Shown here in pieces: positions 43,203 through 50,142 of a stretch of DNA of 64,000 nt. The position numbers and the translations under genes were made by a program. The stretch is taken from positions 1,054,001-1,118,000 of the forward strand of contig NZ_CP007753.1 of NCBI RefSeq assembly GCF_000757845.1, given 5' to 3'. The DNA comes from Prochlorococcus sp. MIT 0604. GTDB lineage: Bacteria > Cyanobacteriota > Cyanobacteriia > PCC-6307 > Cyanobiaceae. The notes beneath the pieces were generated by a model. The model did no database searches. It was not told where the DNA came from and saw only the letters and a program-made list of their open reading frames with translations. The number at the start of each line of letters is the position of its first letter. Position 1 is the first letter of the stretch.

Positions 43203-43393
43203 AAAAAGGGCGTTAGATTCGCCCTCAATAAAAAAGCGTGATAATCCCCATCACCCAACCTTTTAAAGATACTAGAACTACATATAGTGTTTGTAAGTAA
43301 CAAAAATTACCTATCGATGGGGTTGTTTGTTCCTTTTTAATTTGTCATGATAGAAATCCCCATCATCCAGGCTCGCAAGGGTCTTTTTTTTTT
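43203..43393 (-). repeat. 190-bp structured element, copy 1 (inverted relative to copy 2)
   Basis: About 190 bp, roughly 80 percent identical by eye to the reverse complement of 58398-58587. It contains three short blocks: ATCCCCATCACCCA, the complementary GATGGGG, and ATCCCCATCATCCA. Each end has a hairpin with an outward T-run (GGGCG/CGCCC at the left, GGCTC/GGGTC at the right). Possible non-coding RNA or regulatory leader. Confidence 0.6.
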
Positions 43394-43511
43394 GCCTGTC
43401 ATAACAAATATGTGAAGGATTCAAAAAGTAACATAATAACAGTCTCAGTAGATACACAAAAATTCCATCACAAAGTATTAGGATAGCTTTACTTAAGTTA
43501 CGGTATTCAAT

Positions 43512-43760
43512 ATGTCACTAAAAAATCAAACTAATGGTATTTATCCTTGGGATTATCAAATAGGAGATGATAATTTCCAATTAGAGCCTTGGATTCTAGA
43601 GAAAGGAAAAGAATATGTGTCTATTGAGAAAAATATAGATAACAAAGGGTTTTTTTATTTACAAAAGAATGCTGAGAAACGTCTTTCTCTCAACGCCATA
43701 CAAATAAAATCGACGTATAACCATTTGATGAATTTTGGATATAAGTTGCGAATTAGCTAG
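43512..43760 (+). CDS. hypothetical protein
   Basis: An 82-residue product with IYPWDYQIGDDNFQLEPWIL and a basic C-terminus (MNFGYKLRIS). The aromatic and acidic pattern and spacing (KTTYNHLM-type end) are reminiscent of the DUF1651-like small proteins of Prochlorococcus, but the resemblance is weak. Cargo of segment C. Confidence 0.45.
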   Translation: MSLKNQTNGIYPWDYQIGDDNFQLEPWILEKGKEYVSIEKNIDNKGFFYLQKNAEKRLSLNAIQIKSTYNHLMNFGYKLRIS

Positions 43761-43911
43761 TTCTGATTTTTAAAACTAAATTTTAGCGGTATTTAACTTT
43801 GGTTTTACAAAATCAAATAAGAATAAGAAATGATTTATAGGTGTTGAATCAAAAACTAATAATTTGTTTTAAATAATAAAAATCTATTATTAAGTTATTA
43901 ATTTACAAAAA

Positions 43912-44052
43912 ATGGAAATAACTTTTAAAGAAGATACCTCATTAGGCTTAGAGTCCTACGATGATTTAGGTTTTAATTCTGAAGAAGAGCTTCAATTAGA
44001 AATTTCAAAACTTATTAAAATTAGACCTGAATTTGAAAATAATCTAAATTAA
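43912..44052 (+). CDS. 46-residue acidic hypothetical protein
   Basis: ORF MEITFKEDTSLGLESYDDLG followed by FNSEEELQLEISKLIKIRPE. Acidic and amphipathic, with no membrane segment. Intact ATG-to-TAA frame. Family not recognised. Confidence 0.4.
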   Translation: MEITFKEDTSLGLESYDDLGFNSEEELQLEISKLIKIRPEFENNLN

Positions 44053-44125
44053 ATTTCATAATCGAGTGTAATTCAATAAAAAGTTAAAAGGAAAATTAAT
44101 AGCTATTAATAAATAAAGGATATTA

Positions 44126-44275
44126 ATGCACCTAAAAATAAATATAAATTTTTTAGAAAAATATTTAGCAAATTTTGTAAATGATATTGAATATAAGAGG
44201 ATTACAAAAAAATTAAAAGAATATGATTTAATGGCGGACGTTGATGATCAAAGATTTCATCATTTTTGTTCTTAA
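44126..44275 (+). CDS. 49-residue hypothetical protein
   Basis: ORF MHLKININ then FLEKYLANFVNDIEYKRI and DVDDQRFHHFCS. Helical, soluble, function unknown. Last ORF of segment C before its right-hand repeats. Confidence 0.35.
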   Translation: MHLKININFLEKYLANFVNDIEYKRITKKLKEYDLMADVDDQRFHHFCS

Positions 44276-44349
44276 ATTTTAGTGTATGGTCGAGATTGAA
44301 AAATATCATTTTTACTACCTAGTTAATATTAGGAACTAGGTCGTTGAGG

Positions 44350-44404
44350 GGAGCGCTAGGGGGAGCGCTAAGTTCTATAAACATCTTGTATGATCTTCGA
44401 AGAT
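44350..44404 (+). repeat. right phased repeats of segment C
   Basis: GGAGCGCTAG at 44350-44359, GGAGCGCTAA at 44362-44371 (12 bp apart) and ATCTTCGAAGAT at 44393-44404, mirroring the left-end set in the same orientation. Confidence 0.6.
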
Positions 44405-44495
44405 TTAGCAATAAGCTGTCTCAAACTCGTTCCACTCTCTACAATTAGTTAAGACTATAACTAAAGTCTCAAGGTTTTCTTAAAAATAACGCCCA

Positions 44496-44541
44496 GTGCT
44501 TTGGGAGCACTAGGTCGCAGGTTCGAATCCTATCGCCCCGA
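44496..44541 (+). repeat. att copy 4
   Basis: 46 bp, one mismatch to the tRNA-Pro 3' end (TATCG for TGTCG in the 3' T-stem/acceptor region). Left end of segment D. Confidence 0.88.
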
Positions 44542-44577
44542 TTCAGTTATAGCAGTAAGTCTCAGCTAATAATAATT

Positions 44578-44652
44578 TTCCCTCAAAAAAGCGTTCCCTC
44601 ATATTTCCCTCAAATGGGTTATTGGTATCACTAGCTTTGTAAGGTTCCCTCA
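44578..44652 (+). repeat. left repeats of segment D (TTCCCTCA)
   Basis: TTCCCTCA at 44578, 44594, 44605 and 44645; the second and third are 11 bp apart. The motif recurs at 46279 and 46838 in segment E. Confidence 0.55.
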
Positions 44653-44926
44653 AATAATACAGTTGTTTTCTAAATATATATATGTAGTATTAAGTCAGTT
44701 AAGTCTGTCATGGACTTAATCTTCCCCTAGAAGAATCTCTATCCAGTTCGGCCTGTGGTCAGAAAAAGAGCAGTGATGGTTGAGAGCCTGAAACTAATCG
44801 AGTACTGGAAACGTGGTTGTGAGTCTCTACTCAGAAGAGACAATAAGGATAAGTTAACGTAGCTTGTCAGACCACATTCTGAGAATCAAATTATTGATTC
44901 AAAAACAGAGATTGGAAGCGTACTAA
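44653..44926 (+). other. gene-free, relatively GC-rich stretch of segment D
   Basis: Higher G+C than surroundings. It holds only a 28-codon frame (44776-44862, MVESLKLIEYWKRGCESLLR), which is not convincing. Could contain a structured RNA. Confidence 0.3.
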
Positions 44927-45082
44927 ATGACCTGTTCACGCTCTTACGGAGTTGGTCATACGAGTTGTCGGGCTAGGGGAATTGGTGAACCACAATCTGC
45001 AAACTGTGTTCATCAAAGAAATGACAGAACTTTTTTCGGAGTGGGCTACAACTCGACAATTAGAGCCAATTATAGGAATTAG
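44927..45082 (+). CDS. 51-residue Cys/Gly/Arg-rich peptide
   Basis: ORF MTCSRSYGVGHTSCRARGIG then EPQSANCVHQRNDRTFFGVG and YNSTIRANYRN. Three Cys, many Gly and Arg, and repeated FGVGY/YGVGH words; codons here are richer in G and C than in neighbours, as if under coding selection. No family recognised. It could be a small secreted or nucleic-acid-binding peptide. Confidence 0.45.
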   Translation: MTCSRSYGVGHTSCRARGIGEPQSANCVHQRNDRTFFGVGYNSTIRANYRN

Positions 45083-45161
45083 GGAAAAAACTTTATATCG
45101 TTCGAGACAATTAGGTGTATAGGAGTTAGATAGACATTACCGCATACAAAATCCTCTGATT

Positions 45162-46022
45162 TTAAAGTTTATTGATTGTATACTGACACTGCAATATTAC
45201 CCTATACTTTTTAGGTAGAGTTCCTTTATGGTATCCATAAGTATCCTCAAAAAATCCTGTACCTTTTTTGCCAGTTAATACTTCTTCCTTATTAGGATAC
45301 CTTTTGTGAACATTTTTATAGCTTAACCTACGTCTTATAGATTTATATATGCTTTTGTCATTAAGACTTTTTTTTATATAGCTATGGGGACCAGAATTTT
45401 CATCTACATCATTCAAGTATACAAATAGTTTTAAAAATTTATAGTCATCTATATCATAATGATAACCATAGAGATTTTCTCCAGAAGTATCCTTATCCGT
45501 AGGCAATGAAATCCAAATCACACAATTTTCAATTTTTGGCTCAACCCCCAAATATGCTTTTGCTATTTCTAGAATCTGTTCGTCAAAGATAATTTCTTCA
45601 ACCTCTTTAATAAACTTATTTGGCGAAAATAATCGATATTGTAAAACATCTTTTAAATAATTCCCAGACATTATTTCATTATAGGTAAATTCCTGATTTC
45701 CTATATTTGGTTTAAATTTTAAAGTTGATAACTTTTCTAATATTTTGTTTATATGATCTTCACTAATTAAGAATTTATTAGATAAACCATCATTAATAAG
45801 GTTGTTTAGAATTTCTTTTTTTGAAATAGAATTATCATTTAATTTACAATAAGAAAAATTTCTAATATTAGAAGTCAAACATCTTTTTGCATATTTTTTG
45901 GCTAAATAGTTTTTAACTGGCAAAATTCTTCCTAGGAAACGTAACTTAAGATTTTTAGAATATCTTATTTCATCAAAAAAAATTTCTTTTAGACCTCTTA
46001 TTAAATCAGATTTTATTTCCAT
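45162..46022 (-). CDS. PhyH-like Fe(II)/2-oxoglutarate dioxygenase
   Basis: The 286-residue product has the metal triad layout of phytanoyl-CoA dioxygenase-like enzymes: YGYHYDIDDYKFLKLFVYLN (H-x-D) followed by VDENSGPHSYIKKS, and a distal His in FFEDTYGYHKGTLP with RVILQCQY after it as the 2-oxoglutarate Arg. The N-terminal third is lysine-rich and poorly conserved. Such enzymes hydroxylate lipids, halogenated compounds or sugar-linked metabolites. Substrate unknown. Only clear gene of segment D. Confidence 0.7.
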   Translation of the reverse strand: MEIKSDLIRGLKEIFFDEIRYSKNLKLRFLGRILPVKNYLAKKYAKRCLTSNIRNFSYCKLNDNSISKKEILNNLINDGLSNKFLISEDHINKILEKLSTLKFKPNIGNQEFTYNEIMSGNYLKDVLQYRLFSPNKFIKEVEEIIFDEQILEIAKAYLGVEPKIENCVIWISLPTDKDTSGENLYGYHYDIDDYKFLKLFVYLNDVDENSGPHSYIKKSLNDKSIYKSIRRRLSYKNVHKRYPNKEEVLTGKKGTGFFEDTYGYHKGTLPKKYRVILQCQYTINKL

Positions 46023-46192
46023 ATAAAAAAAACTAAAATTAAATTCAATAATTAATTAAAAATAGAAATCAATAAATTCTGAGGTAAATAAATTAATTAC
46101 TTCTAATTCAAATCATATCACACATAAATTAGGCCACTTTTTCCCTTAAAAGTCCTGATATAGCAATAAGTCTCAATTATAGCCTTGTTATT

Positions 46193-46242
46193 GCGGGTTC
46201 TTTGGGAGCACTAGGTCGCAGGTTCGAATCCTGCCGCCCGGA
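46193..46242 (+). repeat. att copy 5 (degenerate)
   Basis: GCGGGTTC to GCCCGGA, with three mismatches to tRNA-Pro. Followed by the same TTATAGCAGTAAGTCTCAG word seen after copy 4. Confidence 0.85.
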
Positions 46243-46283
46243 TTTAGTTATAGCAGTAAGTCTCAGCTAATAATAATTTTCCC

Positions 46284-46748
46284 TCAAAAAGCAAATTCAT
46301 TGAATTTAGTTGCTTTAAATTGCTTATCTTTCCAAAACTGTCTTGATTTACTTTTTAGTGTCATTTCACTGAGAATATTACCTTCTATCTTGTAAGCATC
46401 TTCACGTCTGCCATATATTTTATCCTTATGAATAAATTTTGTTTTTAGAAAATTACCTTCATCATCTATTGATCCTGATATTGAGGCATTTTGCCAATTA
46501 TTACATTGTTCATGAGTATTTTCTATTGATCCTGATAGTTGATTACCAACTATCCTAAGTATTATTTTTATTGGAACTTCTCTTGGACACACATAATTTC
46601 CTTGATATACAACCATATTCATCCTCATCATAAATTCTGATTTATAACTTCCATCTAATGTACTTTCCGCAGAAGCAGGGTTGCCGGAGTAGAAGTATAA
46701 AACCAAAACTAATTTGTAAAAAATACTTTTTAACGCTAAAAAAGACAT
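46284..46748 (-). CDS. secreted hypothetical protein
   Basis: The 154-residue product has a signal peptide (FYKLVLVLYFYSGNPASA, cut before ESTLDG), then a beta-rich body with NMVVYQGNYVCPREVPIKII, IVGNQLSGSIENTHEQCNNW and ASISGSIDDEGNFLKTKF. Two Cys could form a disulfide. Similar short beta-barrel-like secreted proteins occur in bacteria, but no family is recognised. Its 3' end lies directly at the left repeats of segment E. Confidence 0.55.
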   Translation of the reverse strand: MSFLALKSIFYKLVLVLYFYSGNPASAESTLDGSYKSEFMMRMNMVVYQGNYVCPREVPIKIILRIVGNQLSGSIENTHEQCNNWQNASISGSIDDEGNFLKTKFIHKDKIYGRREDAYKIEGNILSEMTLKSKSRQFWKDKQFKATKFNEFAF

Positions 46749-46837
46749 TTCTTGATAAACCTATATAAATTATTTTACTTTTAACGGGAAAACAATCAAT
46801 TAAATATTGATGTTTAGGAATTCTAAGTAAATATCCT

Positions 46838-46855
46838 TTCCCTCAAATTTCCCTA
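46838..46855 (+). repeat. right repeats of segment E
   Basis: TTCCCTCA at 46838-46845 and TTCCCTA at 46849-46855, 11 bp apart. Confidence 0.5.
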
Positions 46856-46943
46856 AAATTTTTAATAGTCCTAATTAGTCGATACTATTTTATCTAAATT
46901 AATTGCTATATCAATAAGTCTCAGTAATTATCCTATTTAAGCT

Positions 46944-46990
46944 GCTTCTTTGGGAGCACTAGGTCGCAGGTTCGAATCCTGTCGCCCCGA
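46944..46990 (+). repeat. att copy 6
   Basis: GCTTCTTTGGGAGC to GCCCCGA; the part from CTTTGGG on is identical to tRNA-Pro. Followed by a terminator (47017-47039, GAGT-TACCCAG-ACTC plus T-run) like that after copy 2. Confidence 0.87.
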
Positions 46991-47051
46991 CTCAATCAAA
47001 ACCAATTCATACTAACGAGTTACCCAGACTCACTTTTTTATTGCAAAAATA

Positions 47052-47085
47052 TGACCACTCGAAATGTGTTCAAATAGTGGTCAAA
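47052..47085 (+). repeat. left phased repeats of segment F
   Basis: Inverted TGACCACT at 47052-47059, TGTGTTCAAA at 47065-47074 and AGTGGTCAAA at 47076-47085, the last two 11 bp apart. Confidence 0.55.
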
Positions 47086-47090
47086 TTTGA

Positions 47091-47106
47091 TTGACAGTAG
47101 ATCTAA
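47091..47106 (+). promoter_or_regulatory. TTGACAGT-type element before a one-helix peptide
   Basis: TTGACAGTAGATCTAA, about 90 nt upstream of the ORF at 47195, followed by a T-run. Same element as at 47322, 52394, 53358 and 55738. Confidence 0.45.
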
Positions 47107-47194
47107 CCTCGACTCTACTTTTTTTAGATAAAGTACCTATATTTTGTTATTCATTTAAAGGTTATTATTTTGAGCAAATAACAGGATCAAAAAA

Positions 47195-47317
47195 ATGATG
47201 AAACTTGCAATCATTTTCTTACCAATTGTCTTTGCACTTATATGGGCTCTATTTATTGGGTTAAGAATAAATAGAGTAGAAAATAGAGATGGAAAAAGAA
47301 AATTAATTAATTATTAA
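47195..47317 (+). CDS. 40-residue membrane peptide
   Basis: ORF MMKLAIIFLPIVFALIWALF then GLRINRVENRDGKRKLINY: one membrane helix and a basic tail. The second ATG (47198) is equally likely. Function unknown. Confidence 0.5.
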   Translation: MMKLAIIFLPIVFALIWALFIGLRINRVENRDGKRKLINY

Positions 47318-47321
47318 TTGA

Positions 47322-47337
47322 TTGACAGTCGATCTAA
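47322..47337 (+). promoter_or_regulatory. TTGACAGT-type element without a gene
   Basis: TTGACAGTCGATCTAA followed by AAGGGGCAATAAGCTC, as in the 53.35-kb leader, but reading into the 3' end of a convergent gene. Probably an orphan copy. Confidence 0.4.
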
Positions 47338-47361
47338 GATAAGGGGCAATAAGCTCATTTC

Positions 47362-47739
47362 TTAATAGCAAAGTACGCTATCCGCTTTAATTGATTCTTC
47401 AACTAGAACATCTGGCATAACAAACTCTGCAGTGTATCCATCTAGAAGCTTCTCATCGTAACCCCTAGATTTAGCTGACATTCCTGAGACATATATGGTA
47501 ATTTTTGAATTCTTTAATTTTTGAAGATGTTCGTATAAATCTCCAGTACCTTGGCCAACTATTTCACCAGCTTTTTTGCAATTTAATATTTTTACTCCGT
47601 CTCCTGCAAGAAAAAGTGTTACTTTATGATCGTTTTTTTCTGCAGTAAGGGCAACCAATAAACCTAAAGTTATTTTATTTTTGGATTCTAAACCGCTGTA
47701 AATATGTACTAACACTGTATTGTCCGTAATGATAGACAT
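47362..47739 (-). CDS. DsrE-family protein
   Basis: The 125-residue product has VLVHIYSGLESKNKITLGLL, HKVTLFLAGDGVKILNCKKA and ITIYVSGMSAKSRGYDEKLL, typical of the DsrE/DsrF-like fold used in sulfur relay or small-molecule redox proteins. The Cys at KILNCKKA and the last Cys (SVLCY) could be redox-active. Exact role unknown. Cargo of segment F. Confidence 0.68.
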   Translation of the reverse strand: MSIITDNTVLVHIYSGLESKNKITLGLLVALTAEKNDHKVTLFLAGDGVKILNCKKAGEIVGQGTGDLYEHLQKLKNSKITIYVSGMSAKSRGYDEKLLDGYTAEFVMPDVLVEESIKADSVLCY

Positions 47740-47889
47740 TTAATCCTCTCCAATTTTTTATATCCTAAATAAAATCTATTTTCATTAGCTGTTTTTTTAT
47801 GAAACGCTTACTACTTGCACTGCTGATAGTTAAAAATGACAGCCAACTTAGAGATAAACGTATACCATTTATAAAAATCAAAATCTTTA

Positions 47890-48255
47890 ATGAAAAAAAC
47901 TATTTTAACTGGTTTAATTGCTTGCATTGCTGGGCTTGCAATTGGTTATAAAGTCCCAAAAGACAAGAATGCTGGTTATGTAATGATTTCTGGCAGGATT
48001 ACAAATCCAGAACAAGCAGGTAAATACTTTGAAGCAGTAAATGATGTTGTTGTTAAAGGTTGCGGAGCAAAAACACTATCAGTTGACTTCGAGACTGATA
48101 TTAGAGAGGGATATGATGGTCCGTTTTCTGTGCTTTCAAAATTTCCAAGTAAACAAGCAGTTATTGATTGTTATGAAGGACCATATCAAGAATTAATTCC
48201 TTTAAGAAAAGGAGCTATAGATATGAATTTTAGAATAGTTGAAAGAAATAGATAA
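47890..48255 (+). CDS. DUF1330 protein with N-terminal anchor
   Basis: The 121-residue product has a hydrophobic N-terminus (ILTGLIACIAGLAIGYKV), then GYVMISGRITNPEQAGKYFE, TLSVDFETDIREGYDGPFSV, and FPSKQAVIDCYEGPYQELIP, which match the DUF1330 ferredoxin-like fold. Family function is unknown. ATG 47890 is the natural start. Cargo of segment F. Confidence 0.75.
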   Translation: MKKTILTGLIACIAGLAIGYKVPKDKNAGYVMISGRITNPEQAGKYFEAVNDVVVKGCGAKTLSVDFETDIREGYDGPFSVLSKFPSKQAVIDCYEGPYQELIPLRKGAIDMNFRIVERNR

Positions 48256-48285
48256 AAAAGAGCTAGGGATCCTTATCCTAAAAAA

Positions 48286-48317
48286 AGTGGTCAAAGAGTG
48301 GTCAAAAAGTGGTCAAA
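48286..48317 (+). repeat. right phased repeats of segment F
   Basis: AGTGGTCAAA at 48286, 48297 and 48308: three perfect copies spaced exactly 11 bp. Confidence 0.7.
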
Positions 48318-48405
48318 TGTTGCTTAAATAGCCAGGACAAACAACGCAACACCACGCAAGAATCCAGATAATGCTTAAAACCTAGTGCTGGACTAGAGCT
48401 TTTAA

Positions 48406-48449
48406 GTGCTTTGGGAGCACTAGGTAGCAGGTTCGATTCCTTTCGCCCA
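48406..48449 (+). repeat. att copy 7 (degenerate)
   Basis: GTGCTTTGGGAGCACTAGGT then diverging copy (GTAGCAGGTTCGATTCC, TTTCGCCC). Several mismatches, so an old scar. Confidence 0.8.
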
Positions 48450-48650
48450 ACTTGCTTTTCAGCGATTAACTATTTTGAATTAGGGGAAAATTAAGGGCAA
48501 TGACTTCCTTTTTAGTGGGTTTTCTTATGGTTTTTCCCTAGACTTTATAGAATTTCTTGAATTCTTTAAGATATAAAAACTGCCTTATGTAGATAATATA
48601 GAGATGGTTGCTATCCTTATTGGCAGATGGCTATTAAATATTGATATTTA

Positions 48651-48968
48651 ATGTTGCGACTTCTTCCGTTACCGATTTTTATTTGCATTTTTCTATTCTC
48701 TTGGTGGAGATGTAAAAAAAATATTATCGCTAGTGATAAGCAACTAAAGCCTTGCATTGATTGGGCATATATAAAAAATTTAAATCTCCCACCAAAACCT
48801 TCATTTGTCGAATTTTATATTGTTTATGTTTCTTCTTTTTTTAAATTTCCCTTTGAGATAATTATTCAAAAACTACCTTTTGCAAAGAAAGTAAGATACT
48901 ACGAAAGAGAAATGAAATTAATTTTTGATAAATGGAATTTAGAAAAAATTAAAAAAATAATTAACTAA
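48651..48968 (+). CDS. hypothetical membrane-anchored protein
   Basis: A 105-residue product with an N-terminal helix (LPLPIFICIFLFSWW), PCIDWAYIKNLNLPPKPSFV, and a second hydrophobic stretch (VEFYIVYVSSFFKFPFEIII), ending basic. Unknown. A 17-codon frame follows at 48972-49025 and may be coupled. Confidence 0.45.
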   Translation: MLRLLPLPIFICIFLFSWWRCKKNIIASDKQLKPCIDWAYIKNLNLPPKPSFVEFYIVYVSSFFKFPFEIIIQKLPFAKKVRYYEREMKLIFDKWNLEKIKKIIN

Positions 48969-49049
48969 ATTATGGATAAAAAGAAAAATTATATGGAAGA
49001 AAAACTAGACGAAGCTCTAGATTAAGATTTTGATATTGATTGGGAAGTT

Positions 49050-49175
49050 TAAAACAAGAAACCCTTCCAGAAATTCCAACTACTGAAAGGGTTATTAAAT
49101 CGACTCGCAACTATATAGAATCAATTTATGTCTTGCAGCAAACGTAGAGTGTGCTGACGAGGTTTGGCCTCAATT
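49050..49175 (+). repeat. 125-bp repeat, copy 1 (PEIPTTE peptide)
   Basis: Similar over about 125 bp to 52436-52555. It contains an open frame KQETLPEIPTTERVIKSTRN ending VLQQT, started only by a TTG; the partner has PEIPTTKEEIKLTHI. Both end in GAGGTTTGGCCTCA or AAGGTTTGGCCTCA. May encode a small peptide. Confidence 0.45.
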
Positions 49176-49193
49176 AATTTATAGCAAAAATTT

Positions 49194-49409
49194 TTAAACT
49201 CCCGCTACTTTTCCTTTCGCTTGTCTTTTTTTTAGAATTGCATAAGTTTGTGAAGCCCACTTTCGAGAAATATCAAATTCAGTATCTAAGTTTTCTTTAA
49301 GTAATTTGCCAAATTTAAATGCTTCTACGAAGCCTAGATAAATTATTACCAGCACCCCAGTTATTTTTACTGCAACAGCTGCTATCTTTTCAATTCTTTG
49401 ATCTTGCAT
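49194..49409 (-). CDS. small membrane protein
   Basis: A 71-residue product with one helix (IAAVAVKITGVLVIIYLGFV), then an amphipathic basic tail ending KKRQAKGKVAGV. Unknown function, intact frame. Confidence 0.5.
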   Translation of the reverse strand: MQDQRIEKIAAVAVKITGVLVIIYLGFVEAFKFGKLLKENLDTEFDISRKWASQTYAILKKRQAKGKVAGV

Positions 49410-49554
49410 TTGAACTTATCCAAGTCCACTAAAAATACCAGTTGTAAGAAATTATGCAAATGTTTTTTTAAATTAAAAATAACTTCTAAAAATACTGGTT
49501 TTCTCACTAGCTAAGACCCACATCATATAGACCAAATTTTAAAACCTTATGGAT

Positions 49555-49588
49555 AACTAGGTCGCAGGTTCGAATCCTGTCGCCCTGG
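49555..49588 (+). repeat. att copy 8 (short)
   Basis: Retains CTAGGTCGCAGGTTCGAATC to TGTCGCCC (32 bp), lacking the anticodon part. Followed by a terminator-like AAAGG/CCTTT hairpin with T-run (49608-49634). Confidence 0.82.
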
Positions 49589-49658
49589 CTCTTATCACCC
49601 AAGTAATAAAAAGGTATCCAAGCCTTTCTTTTTTATTATTTAAATTCTGCCGTCAATG

Positions 49659-49680
49659 ATTGCGAACAAATTGCGGACAA
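49659..49680 (+). repeat. left phased repeats of segment H
   Basis: ATTGCGAACAA at 49659-49669 and ATTGCGGACAA at 49670-49680, directly adjacent with 11-bp period. Confidence 0.5.
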
Positions 49681-49687
49681 AAGATGT

Positions 49688-50101
49688 CTAATTGAAAGGT
49701 GAGGTGTTATTAGCAGGTGCTATTAGCAGGATTTCAAAAACTATCCCAGTTAGGGCAATTGGGAGAACCCAAATACCAATAAATCTATGATCAAAGAATC
49801 TTAAATGATCTTCCCCCCTGAAAACACTTCGTAAAGAAGTAAATAGGGTTTCAGGTTGCTTATAAGATGGCACATTTTTAGAAGGAGAATATGGCCTAAC
49901 AAAGGCGGAAGAAGCAGAAAACTTTGCAATTTTTCTTAGAAAATAAATAGGTAAAACCCATATAGCAACGAATCTTCCACCAAGCCACTGACGAGCATTA
50001 GGCAGAGCATACTCTTTTATAGATTTATTCTCTGGCATTCCAGATTCCAAATTCTTATAAATTTTTTCTAATGTAGATTCATTACTTGATTTATTGATCA
50101 T
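49688..50101 (-). CDS. hypothetical protein with internal membrane-helix duplication
   Basis: The 137-residue product has two similar blocks: GGRFVAIWVLPIYFLRKIA (about 41-60) and DHRFIGIWVLPIALTGIVFE (about 104-123), each an Arg-Phe followed by a Trp-containing membrane helix. The rest is polar. The repeat suggests a duplicated one-helix unit, perhaps a pigment- or lipid-associated protein, but the Hli ligand motif is absent. Family not recognised. Confidence 0.5.
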   Translation of the reverse strand: MINKSSNESTLEKIYKNLESGMPENKSIKEYALPNARQWLGGRFVAIWVLPIYFLRKIAKFSASSAFVRPYSPSKNVPSYKQPETLFTSLRSVFRGEDHLRFFDHRFIGIWVLPIALTGIVFEILLIAPANNTSPFN

Positions 50102-50142
50102 TTGATTTTCAGAAAATTTTTTTACAAGAGGTGTAATAAATA

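Larger units (their letters stand above)
42516..44541 (+). mobile_element. Segment C: 2-kb unit with GGAGCGCTAG repeats
   Basis: Between att copies 3 and 4. It holds five small genes and one copy of the 190-bp structured element, and no recombinase. Both ends carry GGAGCGCTAG twice, 12 bp apart, plus the palindrome ATCTTCGAAGAT. Likely a non-autonomous element. Confidence 0.65.
44496..46242 (+). mobile_element. Segment D: unit with a dioxygenase gene
   Basis: Between att copies 4 and 5. It carries one clear gene (PhyH-like) and at least one small ORF. The left end has four TTCCCTCA motifs; only a weak TTCCCTTA remains at the right (46141-46148). The first 50 bp after its left att copy are nearly identical to those of segment E. 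Confidence 0.55.
46193..46990 (+). mobile_element. Segment E: 0.75-kb unit with one gene
   Basis: Between att copies 5 and 6. TTCCCTCA motifs near both ends (46279; 46838 and TTCCCTA 46849, 11 bp apart) define it as a unit of the same repeat family as segment D. Confidence 0.55.
46944..48449 (+). mobile_element. Segment F: 1.5-kb unit with AGTGGTCAAA repeats
   Basis: Between att copies 6 and 7. It holds a one-helix peptide, a DsrE-like and a DUF1330 gene. AGTGGTCAAA-type motifs phased at 11 bp occur at both ends (two at left, three at right). Confidence 0.65.
48406..49588 (+). mobile_element. Segment G: 1.1-kb unit between att copies 7 and 8
   Basis: Holds a membrane-anchored hypothetical gene, a short relic and a one-helix protein. 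The end repeats are not clear; one AGCGATTA (48461) resembles the segment B family. Confidence 0.45.

Noticed and set aside
44776-44862. 28-codon ORF MVESLKLIEYWKRGCESLLR
   Set aside because: Too short, no partner copy and no clear ribosome site.
47799-47940. ATG-MKRLLLALLIV frame before the DUF1330 gene
   Set aside because: It looks like a leftover signal-peptide start (a related AAACGCTTATTACTTGCA stands at 42268) but then overlaps DUF1330 in another frame and has no plausible body.
47065-48317. Phased AGTGGTCAAA repeats as a CRISPR array
   Set aside because: Units are about 10 bp with 1-bp spacers and there are no cas genes; they fit protein-binding sites at element ends.
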